Shown: positions 25,908-34,549, counted from the first letter of the stretch. The stretch: DNA of 51,896 bases from Polyangia bacterium (GCA_030426845.1 JAUHXR010000019.1:1-51896); one strand, 5' to 3'. A program made the numbers and translations. Notes: a model not told the origin generated them from the sequence alone.

Positions 25908-27160
25908 GCCGGCGCCGCCGGGGCCGGCGAGCCCACCCGCTCGCCGAGGCGTTCCCGATGCTCCCGGACGAGGAGCTGACCGCGCTTGCGAGCGACATCG
26001 AGGCCCATGGGCTGCGGCATCCCGTCGTGCTGCTCGACGGCCAGGTCCTCGACGGGCGAAACCGACAGGCGGCGTGCGCGCTCGCGGGGGTCGAGCCGAC
26101 CTACCAGGAGTTCGACCCCGACCTCCACGGCCCGACGCCGGTCGCGTTCGTCCTGAGCGAGAACGTCAGCCGCCGGCACCTCACCGGGTCTCAGCGTGCG
26201 CTCGCCGCCGCTCGCCTCGCGTCCCTCGGAGGCGCCCGACGCCGGTCGGCAAATTTGCCGGTCGAGCTCGCGGGAGCGCTGCGCCCCACTCAGGCCGAGG
26301 CCGCGGGGCGCCTGCGGGTCAGCGAACGGTCGGTGCGACACGCGTGCGAGGTCCTCGAGAAGGCCACCCCTGACGTCGTAGCCGCCGTGGAACGCGGCGA
26401 GCTCGCGGTCAGCGCGGCCGCTCAGCTCGCTCGGCTCTCACACGTCACCCAAGCCGTGGTGCTCGAGGCGGCGATCGAGAAGACGCGCGACCAGGCCTCG
26501 AAGACGATCAACGTCCGCAGCCTCGTCAAGGCCGCCCAGCGCACCAACGACGCGGCGCTGTCGCAATGGGATACGCCGGACGAGCTCGCGCGACGCATGG
26601 CCCGGCTCCTGGGCAGCGGCGGGTGGTTCAAGCGGCGCAAGCAAGTCCTCGAGCCGAGCGCGGGTCACGGCGCGCTCGTGCAGGCCGTGCTCGAGGCCAG
26701 CGGCCAAGGAGGGCGCGCGGCCGCGATCGAGGCCGTCGAGATTGACCCGAAGCGCTGCCGCGCTCTCCGCAAGATCTCGGGGCTCTCGGTTCACCGCGGC
26801 GACTACCTCAAGTCCGATCCGGTCGACAGGTCGTGGCCACTCGGGCCCGACGGCATCATCTCCAACCCGCCCTTCGACAAGGGCGTCGAGATCGCGCACC
26901 TGGCGAAGATGATGGACGAGGCGCGCGAGCGCATCGTCGTCCAGCTCCCGATTCGATCGATGCACGGCGAGGCGCGCTGCGAGCGCGTCTGGTCCCGCGT
27001 CGGCCGCGAGTGGTGGATCCGCGCGGAGGCCCGGCTCGTCGTCCGACCGAAGTACGAGGACGACGGCGGGCGCGACGAGATCGTGGTCGTACTGCTCACG
27101 CGCGAGGCGGGCCCCTGCGACCTCGAATGGTGGGACCTGCGCGAGGAGGCCAACGCGTGA
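25904..27160 (+). CDS. ParB/Srx-domain and DNA methyltransferase fusion
   Basis: A 418-residue two-part protein. Residues 13-100 are a ParB/Srx-like domain with VVLLDGQVLDGRNRQAAC; residues 125-210 contain a helix-turn-helix region; residues 215-400 look like an N6-adenine methyltransferase, with VLEPSAGHG (248-256) as the SAM-binding motif and NPPF (321-324) as the catalytic motif. The GTG start overlaps the Ner stop and has GGAGGG just upstream; its end overlaps the transposase start. Protection of phage DNA or control of transposition are both possible. The target sequence is unknown. Confidence 0.8.
   Translation: MSRRRRGRRAHPLAEAFPMLPDEELTALASDIEAHGLRHPVVLLDGQVLDGRNRQAACALAGVEPTYQEFDPDLHGPTPVAFVLSENVSRRHLTGSQRALAAARLASLGGARRRSANLPVELAGALRPTQAEAAGRLRVSERSVRHACEVLEKATPDVVAAVERGELAVSAAAQLARLSHVTQAVVLEAAIEKTRDQASKTINVRSLVKAAQRTNDAALSQWDTPDELARRMARLLGSGGWFKRRKQVLEPSAGHGALVQAVLEASGQGGRAAAIEAVEIDPKRCRALRKISGLSVHRGDYLKSDPVDRSWPLGPDGIISNPPFDKGVEIAHLAKMMDEARERIVVQLPIRSMHGEARCERVWSRVGREWWIRAEARLVVRPKYEDDGGRDEIVVVLLTREAGPCDLEWWDLREEANA
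26247..26264. promoter_or_regulatory. AT-cored palindrome, copy 2 (inside ParB-MTase gene)
   Basis: Exact second copy of CGGCAAATTTGCCGGTCG, containing the 14-bp palindrome CGGCAAATTTGCCG (26247-26260). It lies in the coding sequence of the ParB-like protein, where parS-like autoregulatory sites are sometimes found. Protein binding is not shown. Confidence 0.35.
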
Positions 27161-29037
27161 CCTCTCGCGCGTACACGGCCGGCGAGCTCGCCCGGCTGCT
27201 CCCCGAGCTCGGCAAGAAGGCGGCGGTCGCGCGGCGCGCGCTTGCGCACGAGTGGCCCTACCGCGAGGAGCAGGGACGCGGCGGGGTCCGGCGCGTGTAC
27301 CCGCTCGACACGCTCCCGGCAGACATCCAGGCGCGGCTTGTCAACGCGCCTCCGACGGGCCCCGACCTCGACGCGCCGGAGGCCCACCTCGAGCTCGCGC
27401 GCGAGCGCATGGAGCTGGTGCGTCAGCTCCTCGAGCGCGTGGACGCTGGCCTGAGCGTGCGGGACGCGGCCGACGTGATCGCGGGCGAGAGCGGCACGCC
27501 GCCGCGCACCCTCCGCCGATGGCTCAACACGGTGCGCGAGCTCGACCGCGTGGAGTGGCTCGGAGCCCTTCTCCCGCGCTGGCAGGGCGGCGGCCGCGCC
27601 GCCCAGTGCAACGAGCGGGTGTGGGAGTACTTCCGCGACGACTACCTCCGCGCAAGCAAGCCCGCCTTCCGCGCGGTCTACCGGCGCACTCGGGACGTAG
27701 CGAAGGAGCAGGGGTGGTCGCCGGTCCCCAGCCTCAAGTCGCTCCGGGCGCGCCTCGAGCGCGAGGTGCCCTATGAGGTCCGCGTGCTGCGCCGCGAGGG
27801 CCGAGATGCCCTCCAGCGCCTCTACCCGGCGCAACAGCGGACGCGTGCCCACCTGCGGGCCATGCAGGCGCTCAACGCAGACGGCCACCGCTTCGACGTG
27901 ATGGTGCGGTGGCCCGACGGCGAGACCTCACGGCCTGCGCTCCTCGCGTTCCAGGACCTCTACTCAGGCAAGATTGTCGGCTGGCGCCTCGACCGGACCG
28001 AGAACGCGGACCTTGTGCGGCTCGCCTTCGCGGACGCGGTGGAGACGTACGGCGTCCCCGAAGACCTCTACCTCGACAACGGGCGTGCGTTCGCCTCGAA
28101 GTGGATCACCGGCGGCGCGCGCTACCGCTTCCGCTTCAAGGTCCGCGAGGAGGAGCCCGTCGGTGTCGTCCGCGCGCTCGGGGTCGAGGTCCACTGGACG
28201 ACGCCCTACCACGGCCAGTCGAAGCCCATCGAGCGCGCGTTCCTGGACCTGTGCGAGTCGATCGCCAAGCACCCGCTCTGCGACGGCGCCTACACCGGGC
28301 GCTCGACCGAGACCAAGCCGCACAACTACGGCAGGCGCACCGTCGAGCTCACGGACTTCCTCGCGCTCGTGACGCGGGAGATCGACGCACACAACGCCCG
28401 GGAGGGCCGGACGTCCGAGGTCTGCGCGGGCCGCTCGTTCGACGAGGTGTTCCTGGAGAGCTACGCGGCCGGCCCCGTCCGGCGCGCGAGCGAGTCGCAG
28501 CGGCGCATGCTCCTGCTCGCTGCCGAGAAGGTACGAGTTCGCCAGGGGACCGCGTGCGTCCACCTCCTCGGCAACCGCTACTGGGCTCCCGCGCTCGCTC
28601 CGCTCCAGGGGCAAGACGTGGTCATCCGGTTCGACCCGCAGCGCCTCAAGAACCCGGCGCATATCTACCGCATCGACGGCGCCTACCTCTGCGCGGCCGA
28701 CTGCCAGAGCGCGGTCGGGTTCGATGACGCGGCCGCGGCACGCGCTCATGCGCGGAGCCGTTCGGCCTTCCTCAAGGCCACGAGGGCGGCCTCCAAAGCC
28801 CAAGAGCAGTTCAGCTCTGCGGAGCTGGCCGAGATGCACCTCGGGCTACGGGCCAAGAAGGCCAAGCCGGCCTCGAACGTCGTGGCCCCGATCTTCGGCA
28901 GCGCGACGCGGCCGCCACCGGCCGAGCCAGCGGACGCCGCACCGGATCGCGACGACGGCGACGACCTTGTCGCCGAGCTCGGACGCGCAGCGCAGAGCTC
29001 CGGGCGACTGCGCTCGAGGCGAGCCTCCAACGAATGA
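27157..29037 (+). CDS. Mu-type transposase A (DDE)
   Basis: A 626-residue MuA-family transposase. The N-terminus (about 1-65) is a Mu-type DNA-binding domain (TAGELARLLPELGKKAAVARRAL), followed by further HTH sequence to about 200, an RNase-H-fold integrase core, and a C-terminal Mu-transposase domain. The DDE triad is Asp247 (HRFDVMV), Asp307 (LYLDNGRAF) and Glu359 (KPIERAFLD). The start GTG overlaps the preceding stop. It should act on the end repeats at 7860-7901 and 41863-41906 with the ATPase B encoded next. Confidence 0.95.
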   Translation: MTSRAYTAGELARLLPELGKKAAVARRALAHEWPYREEQGRGGVRRVYPLDTLPADIQARLVNAPPTGPDLDAPEAHLELARERMELVRQLLERVDAGLSVRDAADVIAGESGTPPRTLRRWLNTVRELDRVEWLGALLPRWQGGGRAAQCNERVWEYFRDDYLRASKPAFRAVYRRTRDVAKEQGWSPVPSLKSLRARLEREVPYEVRVLRREGRDALQRLYPAQQRTRAHLRAMQALNADGHRFDVMVRWPDGETSRPALLAFQDLYSGKIVGWRLDRTENADLVRLAFADAVETYGVPEDLYLDNGRAFASKWITGGARYRFRFKVREEEPVGVVRALGVEVHWTTPYHGQSKPIERAFLDLCESIAKHPLCDGAYTGRSTETKPHNYGRRTVELTDFLALVTREIDAHNAREGRTSEVCAGRSFDEVFLESYAAGPVRRASESQRRMLLLAAEKVRVRQGTACVHLLGNRYWAPALAPLQGQDVVIRFDPQRLKNPAHIYRIDGAYLCAADCQSAVGFDDAAAARAHARSRSAFLKATRAASKAQEQFSSAELAEMHLGLRAKKAKPASNVVAPIFGSATRPPPAEPADAAPDRDDGDDLVAELGRAAQSSGRLRSRRASNE

Positions 29038-29089
29038 AACGAGGCCGGCGACGCCCAAACGCCGCCGGCCTCCGAGAAAGGACCGAGAC

Positions 29090-30034
29090 ATGTCAGCCCA
29101 GACTCAACCCCAAGCTATCACACCCCTCACAGACCCCGAATCGCACGAGCAGCTCCGCGAACAGGTACGGCTTCGCATGGAGTCCACTGGAGCCTCAGCC
29201 GTCGACGTCGCGCGCGCCATCGGGCGCAGCGACAAGACCGTCTCCAACTGGCTCTCGGGCAGGTACCAAAGGGCCACGCCCGACACCGACGCCGCCCTGA
29301 AAGAGTGGCTCCAAGCGCAGGCCCGACCTGGGCGCGTTGAGTTCGTCGAGACGCCCACCTCCCGAAGGATCGTGAGCGCCCTCGCGCACGCACAAGCCAA
29401 CCACGACATGGTGTGCGTCTACGGCTCGCCGGGTACCGGCAAGACCTGCACCGTCAACCAGTACCGCGACAGCTACGAGAGCGCCTGGCTCGCCACGATC
29501 ACGCCGTCGACGGCCGCGGTCGTGCCGGCGCTCGAGGAGGTCGCCGAGGCAGTCGGCATCCACGACGTCACGGGCGGCGCGCGACGACTGAGCCGGGCCA
29601 TCCGCGGCAAGGTCGCGCACCTCGACGGCCTGATCATCGTCGACGAGGCGCAGCACCTCTCGCTCGGCGCGATCGAGGAGCTTCGCTCGATCCATGACGC
29701 GACCGGGGTCGGCATCGCGCTCGTCGGCAACGAGCTCGTCTACGCGCAGCTCACCGGCGGCAACCGCGCGGTCCACTTCGCCCAGCTCTTCAGCCGCGTG
29801 GGGCTGAAGCTCTACCTCCGCGCGCCGAGCAAGAAGGACGTCGAGGCCATCGTCGCGCACTGGAAGATCAAGGATCCGAAGGCCCTCGAGCTCCTCGAGC
29901 GCGTGTCCAAGCGGGCGGGCGCGCTGCGCGCCGTCCACAAGATCCTGCGACTCGCCTCGGGCGCGGGCACCGGGCCGATCACCGCGAAGCGCATCCGCGC
30001 CGCGATGGACCTCCTCGGGACGGAGGACGCGTGA
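29090..30034 (+). CDS. MuB-like AAA ATPase, transposition target protein
   Basis: A 314-residue protein with an N-terminal helix-turn-helix (about 35-60, VARAIGRSDKTVSNWLSG) and an AAA ATPase core with Walker A GSPGTGKT (112-119) and Walker B LIIVDEA (181-187). This is the MuB layout: target DNA binding and activation of the transposase. A GAGAAAGGA ribosome site precedes the ATG at 29090. It follows the transposase by about 50 bp and overlaps the exonuclease start. Confidence 0.9.
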   Translation: MSAQTQPQAITPLTDPESHEQLREQVRLRMESTGASAVDVARAIGRSDKTVSNWLSGRYQRATPDTDAALKEWLQAQARPGRVEFVETPTSRRIVSALAHAQANHDMVCVYGSPGTGKTCTVNQYRDSYESAWLATITPSTAAVVPALEEVAEAVGIHDVTGGARRLSRAIRGKVAHLDGLIIVDEAQHLSLGAIEELRSIHDATGVGIALVGNELVYAQLTGGNRAVHFAQLFSRVGLKLYLRAPSKKDVEAIVAHWKIKDPKALELLERVSKRAGALRAVHKILRLASGAGTGPITAKRIRAAMDLLGTEDA

Positions 30035-30723
30035 TGGACCTCGCCTTCATCGACGTCGAGACGACGGGGCTCGACCCCAACGTCCACGAGATCGTCGAGG
30101 TCGCCGCGGTGCGTACCGACTGGCGGCTGCGACCGTTCAAGCTCTGGTCGACCAAGGTGCGCCCCTCGCGCATCGAGGACGCGGACCCGCGTGCACTCGA
30201 GATCAACGGCTACACGGCCGAGGGGTGGACGGACGCAGTCGAGCTCGACGAGGCGCTCCGCGACCTCGCGATGCTCGTTCAGAACGCGACGCTCGCGGGC
30301 CACAACCCCGAGTTCGACTGGGGGTTCCTCGTCCGCGGGTTCGCGACGACGGGCCTCCCGGTTCCTCAGGTCGACTATCACCGAGTCGATACCGCGAGCC
30401 TGGCCTGGCTGACGAAGGGGAGCGAGGCCGACTCGGTCTCCCTCGACCGCACCTGCGAGCGCCTGGGCATCGAGCGCGAGGGCGCGCACCGCGCGCTCCC
30501 TGACGCGATCGCGTCGCTCGCGGTCGCCCAGGAGCTCCGGCGCCTCTTCAGCGCCGAGCTCACCCTCGCCGACGTCGCCTCCGCGCTCCGGGTCTCCGAG
30601 AAGACCGCGTACGACATGGCGCGTCAGGGCCAGCTTCCGGCGTTCAAGGTCGGCCGACAGTGGCGAATGCGCCGCGGAGACCTCGACCGCTGGATCGACA
30701 CCCAGATCGCGGAGAGCGCGTGA
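30034..30723 (+). CDS. DnaQ-like exonuclease fused to excisionase-type HTH
   Basis: A 229-residue fusion. Residues 1-170 are a DEDDh 3'-5' exonuclease: Asp7 and Glu9 in DVETTG, Asp95 in GHNPEFDWGF, His152 and Asp157 in HRALPDA. Residues 177-222 are an excisionase/MerR-type helix-turn-helix (TLADVASALRVSEKTAYDMA followed by FKVGRQWRMRRGDLDRWI). ATG 30034 overlaps the ATPase stop; a GTG one codon earlier is also possible. A role in DNA ends or repair after transposition is inferred. Confidence 0.8.
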   Translation: MDLAFIDVETTGLDPNVHEIVEVAAVRTDWRLRPFKLWSTKVRPSRIEDADPRALEINGYTAEGWTDAVELDEALRDLAMLVQNATLAGHNPEFDWGFLVRGFATTGLPVPQVDYHRVDTASLAWLTKGSEADSVSLDRTCERLGIEREGAHRALPDAIASLAVAQELRRLFSAELTLADVASALRVSEKTAYDMARQGQLPAFKVGRQWRMRRGDLDRWIDTQIAESA

Positions 30724-31028
30724 TGGTCAGCGACAAGATCCGCGTCGCGGCGCGCTTCCTCCGCATCCGCGCCCAGGAGGGTCGGCCGCTGGACGCTGAC
30801 GCCCTCACGGCGCTCATCCACCACCTCGATCAAGCCGCCCACGACGCGACCCTCTTCGAGCGTCACGCGGTCGTGAGGCCGCTCGCGCCGATCCCCAGCA
30901 CGCTGCGCGAGGACGCCCTCGTCGGCCTTGTGCACGCCGCCGCGATGCAGCTCCCGGCCCCTCACTCGCTCGGGGTCCTCGCGGCCCTCCAGCGCATCGT
31001 AACGAAGCACCCGGAGGCGACCTCGTGA
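30723..31028 (+). CDS. Hypothetical early protein
   Basis: A 101-residue, mainly helical protein without a recognised motif, in the chain of overlapping early genes. The ATG at 30723 overlaps the upstream stop, and its end overlaps the zinc-ribbon gene. Residues 20-65 contain a helix-rich segment. Confidence 0.6.
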   Translation: MVSDKIRVAARFLRIRAQEGRPLDADALTALIHHLDQAAHDATLFERHAVVRPLAPIPSTLREDALVGLVHAAAMQLPAPHSLGVLAALQRIVTKHPEATS

Positions 31029-31426
31029 GCCCGTGCCCGTTCTGCGGCGCGGCGGCCGAGGGCAACCGATCGTCGTCGGGCGTCTTCTGGATCGCGTGCT
31101 CCGGCTGTGGGGTCGAGACGTCGACCTCGAGCACGATCGAACGCGCGCTCTCGCAGTGGAACGCCCGGGCCCACCGCGGCGAGGTTCCGACCGCGATCCT
31201 GAAGGCCCTCGCGAACCGCTGGCGACAGTCGTGCGACAACCTCCAGGACGAGGCCGCAGCCGTGCGCAGGAGCGCCGTCGAGGCCCTCGCGCTGCACGAG
31301 CTCGACCGCGCCCAGGAGCTCGTGCGCGCGGTCACTGCTCTCGAGGCCCGAGCCGCCGCGCTCCTCGGCGTGGGGGCGGAACTGTCAGAGGCGATTCGTC
31401 GGCACACGAGCCGGAGCGAGGCATGA
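31025..31426 (+). CDS. Lar-like zinc-ribbon protein
   Basis: A 133-residue protein whose first 45 residues form a zinc ribbon, CPFCG at 4-8 and CSGCG near 25, with the downstream ALSQWNAR typical of Lar-like restriction-alleviation proteins. The remaining helical part is phage-specific. Lar of the Rac prophage eases type I restriction; that role is possible but not shown here. It starts at a GTG overlapping the previous gene by 4 bp. Confidence 0.65.
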   Translation: MSPCPFCGAAAEGNRSSSGVFWIACSGCGVETSTSSTIERALSQWNARAHRGEVPTAILKALANRWRQSCDNLQDEAAAVRRSAVEALALHELDRAQELVRAVTALEARAAALLGVGAELSEAIRRHTSRSEA

Positions 31427-31770
31427 GCGACGTGTCGATCATCATCGTCAGCACCAGCGGCAACCGGAGGTCCGTACCGGTCCTCGACCGGCGCGGCGTC
31501 TGGGCGCTGACGGAGTGCGCGTTCAAGGGCGACGGCCCGCCGGACTCGCTCCTCGTCGTCCATGTGCCGACCGGCCGTCGCGTCAACGACATCGCGCTCA
31601 CGCCGAACGAAGCGCGGGCCCTCCTCGAGCTCCTCGAGCGGGAGGCGCCCGACTTCCTGGGTGGCAGCCGGCGGGGCGACAGCGCACCCCTCGACGACCC
31701 CGAGGTCCAACGCGTCGGCCACCTGCTGCGCGAGGCGGGCTTCTACGTCCGGGCACGGGGGACGCGGTGA
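31423..31770 (+). CDS. Hypothetical early protein
   Basis: A 115-residue small alpha/beta protein with an N-terminal strand SIIIVSTSG and a DIALTPNEARALLELLE helix. No family was recognised. ATG 31423 overlaps the Lar-like stop, and its end overlaps the DUF1643 start, so it belongs to the early operon. Confidence 0.55.
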   Translation: MSDVSIIIVSTSGNRRSVPVLDRRGVWALTECAFKGDGPPDSLLVVHVPTGRRVNDIALTPNEARALLELLEREAPDFLGGSRRGDSAPLDDPEVQRVGHLLREAGFYVRARGTR

Positions 31771-32306
31771 ACGGAGCCCCGATCGATCCGCGGCACGTGC
31801 TGCGCGACGCGGAGATCAGCCCGTGCGGGCTCTACCGCTACCGCCTCACTCGACGCTGGGGCGACGGCCCGCCTGTCGCCTGGATCATGCTGAACCCCAG
31901 CACAGCCGATCACGCGGTCGACGACCCGACGGTCCGGCGCTGCATGTCCTTCGCGCACCGTTGGGGGTACCGCGCGATCGACGTCGTGAACCTCTTCGCG
32001 TACCGAACACCTCACCCGGAGGCGCTTCGGGCCCACACGGGCGACCGCGTTGGGCCGCTGAACGAGAAGCACCTCCGCCGAGCAATCGCAGGCGCCCCGA
32101 TCCGGATCGCGGCCTGGGGGAACCACGGCGACCTCGAGGGTCGCGCGACCAAGGTGTATGCGCTCGCGCGCACCACCTTCGTAGCGGGGCCGCAGCCTCT
32201 CTCGGCGCTCGCGGTGACGAGGACGGGCGCACCGCGACACCCCATGGCGCGCGGGCCCCACTGGATTCCCGACACCGCGAGGCCTCGCCCGTGGAGGCCC
32301 GCGTGA
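31767..32306 (+). CDS. DUF1643 family protein
   Basis: A 179-residue protein with the DUF1643 signature: CGLYRYRLTRRW, then WIMLNPSTADHAVDDPTVRRC with the following FAHRWGYRAIDVVNLFAYRT. The family is common in phages and mobile elements and its reaction is not established. The GTG start overlaps the previous stop and it overlaps the next gene by 4 bp. Confidence 0.8.
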   Translation: MNGAPIDPRHVLRDAEISPCGLYRYRLTRRWGDGPPVAWIMLNPSTADHAVDDPTVRRCMSFAHRWGYRAIDVVNLFAYRTPHPEALRAHTGDRVGPLNEKHLRRAIAGAPIRIAAWGNHGDLEGRATKVYALARTTFVAGPQPLSALAVTRTGAPRHPMARGPHWIPDTARPRPWRPA

Positions 32307-32719
32307 CCAAGCGCCTGACGAAGCGCCAGAAGCGCGAGCGCGCCGCGGCGCGGAAGTGGGCGCGAGCCTGGAGCGCAAAGGCGGAAGAGGCCTACGCCCG
32401 CGCGCGAGCGGCCGAGCCCGCCCTCGCCGAGTACGACGACGCGTGGCGCGAGCTCGACGAAGCCATTCGCAAGACGAAGCGGTTCGCCTCGAAGAACGCA
32501 GTCGTCCTCATCGCGCTCGCTCAGCCGTTGCTCCCGCACGAGCCAGACTGCGGCTGCCTCCGCTGCGAGTGCGTCGTCCTCGATCGCCGCCTTGAGCGCG
32601 CACGGCTCGCCCTCACCGAACTCGCCTCCGACGAAACCAAGCGTGCAGCTCGTGAGGCCGCCCACGAACGGATCCAAGAGCGAAGGCGACCTCGCCCCCC
32701 AACCGGAGAAACGACATGA
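32303..32719 (+). CDS. Hypothetical coiled-coil early protein
   Basis: A 138-residue Lys/Arg/Glu/Ala-rich, largely helical protein, with a short CGCLRCEC cysteine cluster around residues 84-91 that could bind metal. No family was recognised. It starts at a GTG overlapping the DUF1643 gene and ends overlapping the DUF3164 gene. Confidence 0.55.
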   Translation: MTKRLTKRQKRERAAARKWARAWSAKAEEAYARARAAEPALAEYDDAWRELDEAIRKTKRFASKNAVVLIALAQPLLPHEPDCGCLRCECVVLDRRLERARLALTELASDETKRAAREAAHERIQERRRPRPPTGETT

Positions 32720-33408
32720 GCCATGCCCCGCCCCAAGGAGACGGCCTCTTCGACGCGCAAGGTCGATGGGTCCCGCGCCACCTCATCAAGGACGTCGACC
32801 TCGCTCGCCACGAGCTCGTGCACGAGCTCGTCGAGCGCGCGAAGGAGGCGTCCCGCCAACTCGCCGAGTTCAAGGCTCGCGCGATGGCCGACGTCGCCGC
32901 TTTCGTTGCCCTGAGCGCACAGAGCTACGGCGTCCACATCGGCGGCCAGAAAGGGAACGTGACCCTCACGAGCTACGACGGCCGCTACAAGATCGTGCGC
33001 GCCGTCGCCAACCAGCTCGTGTTCGACGAGCGCCTCCAGGCCGCGAAGGAGCTCATCGATGGCTGCATCACGGAGTGGGCGGCGGGGAGCCGCGACGAGA
33101 TCCGCGCGCTCGTCGGCCACGCCTTCCAGGTCGACCAACAGGGCAAGATCAGTACCGATCGGGTGCTCGGCTTGCGCCGACTCGAGATCGACCACGAGCG
33201 GTGGCGCGGCGCGATGCGGGCCATCTCCGACAGCGTGCAGATCGCGTCCACCACCTCCTACGTGCGCTTCTACGAGCGCGACGAGTCGGGCCGCTACCGA
33301 CCGATCTCGCTCGACCTTGCCTCCGTCGCAGTCAGCGGCGACGAGGCGGGAAGGGGCGACGTGACCGCGAACGAGCTCGCGAGCGCGCTCGCGTCGGAGG
33401 TCGCATGA
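32716..33408 (+). CDS. DUF3164 family protein (Mu-like)
   Basis: A 230-residue protein of the DUF3164 family, a frequent early gene of Mu-like phages. Diagnostic segments are RHLIKDVDLARHELVHELVERAK, FKARAMADVAAFVALSAQSYGV and GNVTLTSYDGRYKIVRA. Its function is not established; it is encoded near GemA in many Mu relatives, as here. The ATG overlaps the preceding gene by 4 bp. Confidence 0.85.
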   Translation: MSHAPPQGDGLFDAQGRWVPRHLIKDVDLARHELVHELVERAKEASRQLAEFKARAMADVAAFVALSAQSYGVHIGGQKGNVTLTSYDGRYKIVRAVANQLVFDERLQAAKELIDGCITEWAAGSRDEIRALVGHAFQVDQQGKISTDRVLGLRRLEIDHERWRGAMRAISDSVQIASTTSYVRFYERDESGRYRPISLDLASVAVSGDEAGRGDVTANELASALASEVA

Positions 33409-33731
33409 ACGGGCGTCCGACCAACTGGCGCGACTACACGAGCACACTCGGGCTCGCGATCCACGTCCAGCGCACCGCGGCCGAGCTACTCGAGGCCGCG
33501 CACACCGGGGACGCCGACGTCCTGATCGAGCGCTCGGCGGAGACGACCCTGATGCTGCGAGCGATGGTGGCCGATCTTGGGGTGACTCCTGAGGACCTCG
33601 AAGAGGCCATCTTCGACGACGGCATCGAAGCCTCGACCACCGCCTGGATTGCGCGGGCCCGCCTGCTCGTCCGCTTGTGCAAGAGCCTCGGCGTCGCCAT
33701 CCCGATCGAGCTCCACGAGGTGCCGGGGTGA
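33405..33731 (+). CDS. Hypothetical early protein
   Basis: A 108-residue mainly helical, acidic protein with no recognised family. It is coupled by 4-bp overlaps to the DUF3164 gene upstream and the GemA-like gene downstream. Confidence 0.55.
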   Translation: MNGRPTNWRDYTSTLGLAIHVQRTAAELLEAAHTGDADVLIERSAETTLMLRAMVADLGVTPEDLEEAIFDDGIEASTTAWIARARLLVRLCKSLGVAIPIELHEVPG

Positions 33732-34132
33732 GGCGCCGCCTGATCGCCATGCTCCACGTCGCGCGCAAGGAGCTCGCGCTCGACGAGGACACCTACCGCG
33801 CGATCCTCGAGCGGGTGACCGGCAAGCGGTCTGCGCGCGAGCTCACCGCGGCGCAGCTCGGCCAAGTGGTCGATGCGCTCAAGGAGCGCGGATTCACGCC
33901 GAAGCGGACGGCACCTCGGAGCAAGAAAGCCCACGTCCGAAAGGTCTGGGCGCTCTGGGGCCAGCTCGGCGACGACGGCCTCCTCCGCAAGACCGGCGGC
34001 GCGAGCCTGCGCGCGTTCGTGAAGCGCATGACCGGGGTCGAGGATCCGGAGTGGCTCTCGCCGGAGCAGGCCAACGTCGTCATCGAGGCGATCAAGTCGT
34101 GGCGTCGACGCGGCGCGGACCCGAGCTCATGA
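33728..34132 (+). CDS. GemA-like regulator (DUF1018)
   Basis: A 134-residue protein of the GemA/DUF1018 family. The N-terminal HVARKELALDEDTYRAILERVTGKRSA stretch and the later LWGQLGDDGLLRK and TGVEDPEWLSPEQANVVIEAI are characteristic. In Mu, GemA modulates host gene expression and DNA topology. It lies directly upstream of the Mor/C-like gene, as in Mu. GTG start overlapping the previous stop. Confidence 0.85.
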   Translation: MRRRLIAMLHVARKELALDEDTYRAILERVTGKRSARELTAAQLGQVVDALKERGFTPKRTAPRSKKAHVRKVWALWGQLGDDGLLRKTGGASLRAFVKRMTGVEDPEWLSPEQANVVIEAIKSWRRRGADPSS

Positions 34133-34518
34133 GTCGCGAGACGTGGCCCGGGGTGCTAGCCGATCTCGCCGAGCTGATCGGCGAGGACGAGGCGCGGGCG
34201 CTCGCGCAGGCCGAGGGTGGGATCGACGATCTCTACATCCCGGAGACACCGACCCCCGATCACCCGTGGGCTCGCACGTTGAGCGCGGCCGCGTGGGCGC
34301 GAGTGGCCGAGAGCTGGGGCGGCCTGCGCATTAGCCTCCCGCGCGGGACCTTCATTCGGCTCAAGAAAGTGGAGATCCTCGAGCTCTCGGAGGAGGGTCT
34401 GTCGAACCGTCAGATCGCGCGGCGCGTTGGCACCACCGAGCGGTACGTCCGCGGGATCCTCGGCAACACGAGCTCACCCGTCGACCCGCGTCAGACCACG
34501 TTCCCGTTCGAAGGCTAG
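34129..34518 (+). CDS. Mor/C-type late transcription activator
   Basis: A 129-residue protein of the Mor transcription activator family. The N-terminal dimer region includes DLAELIGEDEARALAQ and GGLRISLPRG; the C-terminal helix-turn-helix is GLSNRQIARRVGTTERYVRGIL. In Mu, Mor and C open middle and late promoters by binding imperfect dyads. The dyad at 34532-34549 lies 13 bp after its stop, and an identical one precedes the leftward late operon. Only one such activator was found. Confidence 0.85.
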   Translation: MSRETWPGVLADLAELIGEDEARALAQAEGGIDDLYIPETPTPDHPWARTLSAAAWARVAESWGGLRISLPRGTFIRLKKVEILELSEEGLSNRQIARRVGTTERYVRGILGNTSSPVDPRQTTFPFEG

Positions 34519-34531
34519 GCCAGCGCCGACT

Positions 34532-34549
34532 CCGGAACACTTCCGGCCA
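34532..34549 (+). promoter_or_regulatory. Late-operon activator site, rightward arm
   Basis: CCGGAACACTTCCGGCCA, with inverted repeat CCGGAA-CAC-TTCCGG, in the 82-bp gap after the activator gene and 51 bp ahead of the next ATG. It is the exact partner of the site at 24672-24689. A following CCCGAGCGA and AATCA are shared too. Confidence 0.65.
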
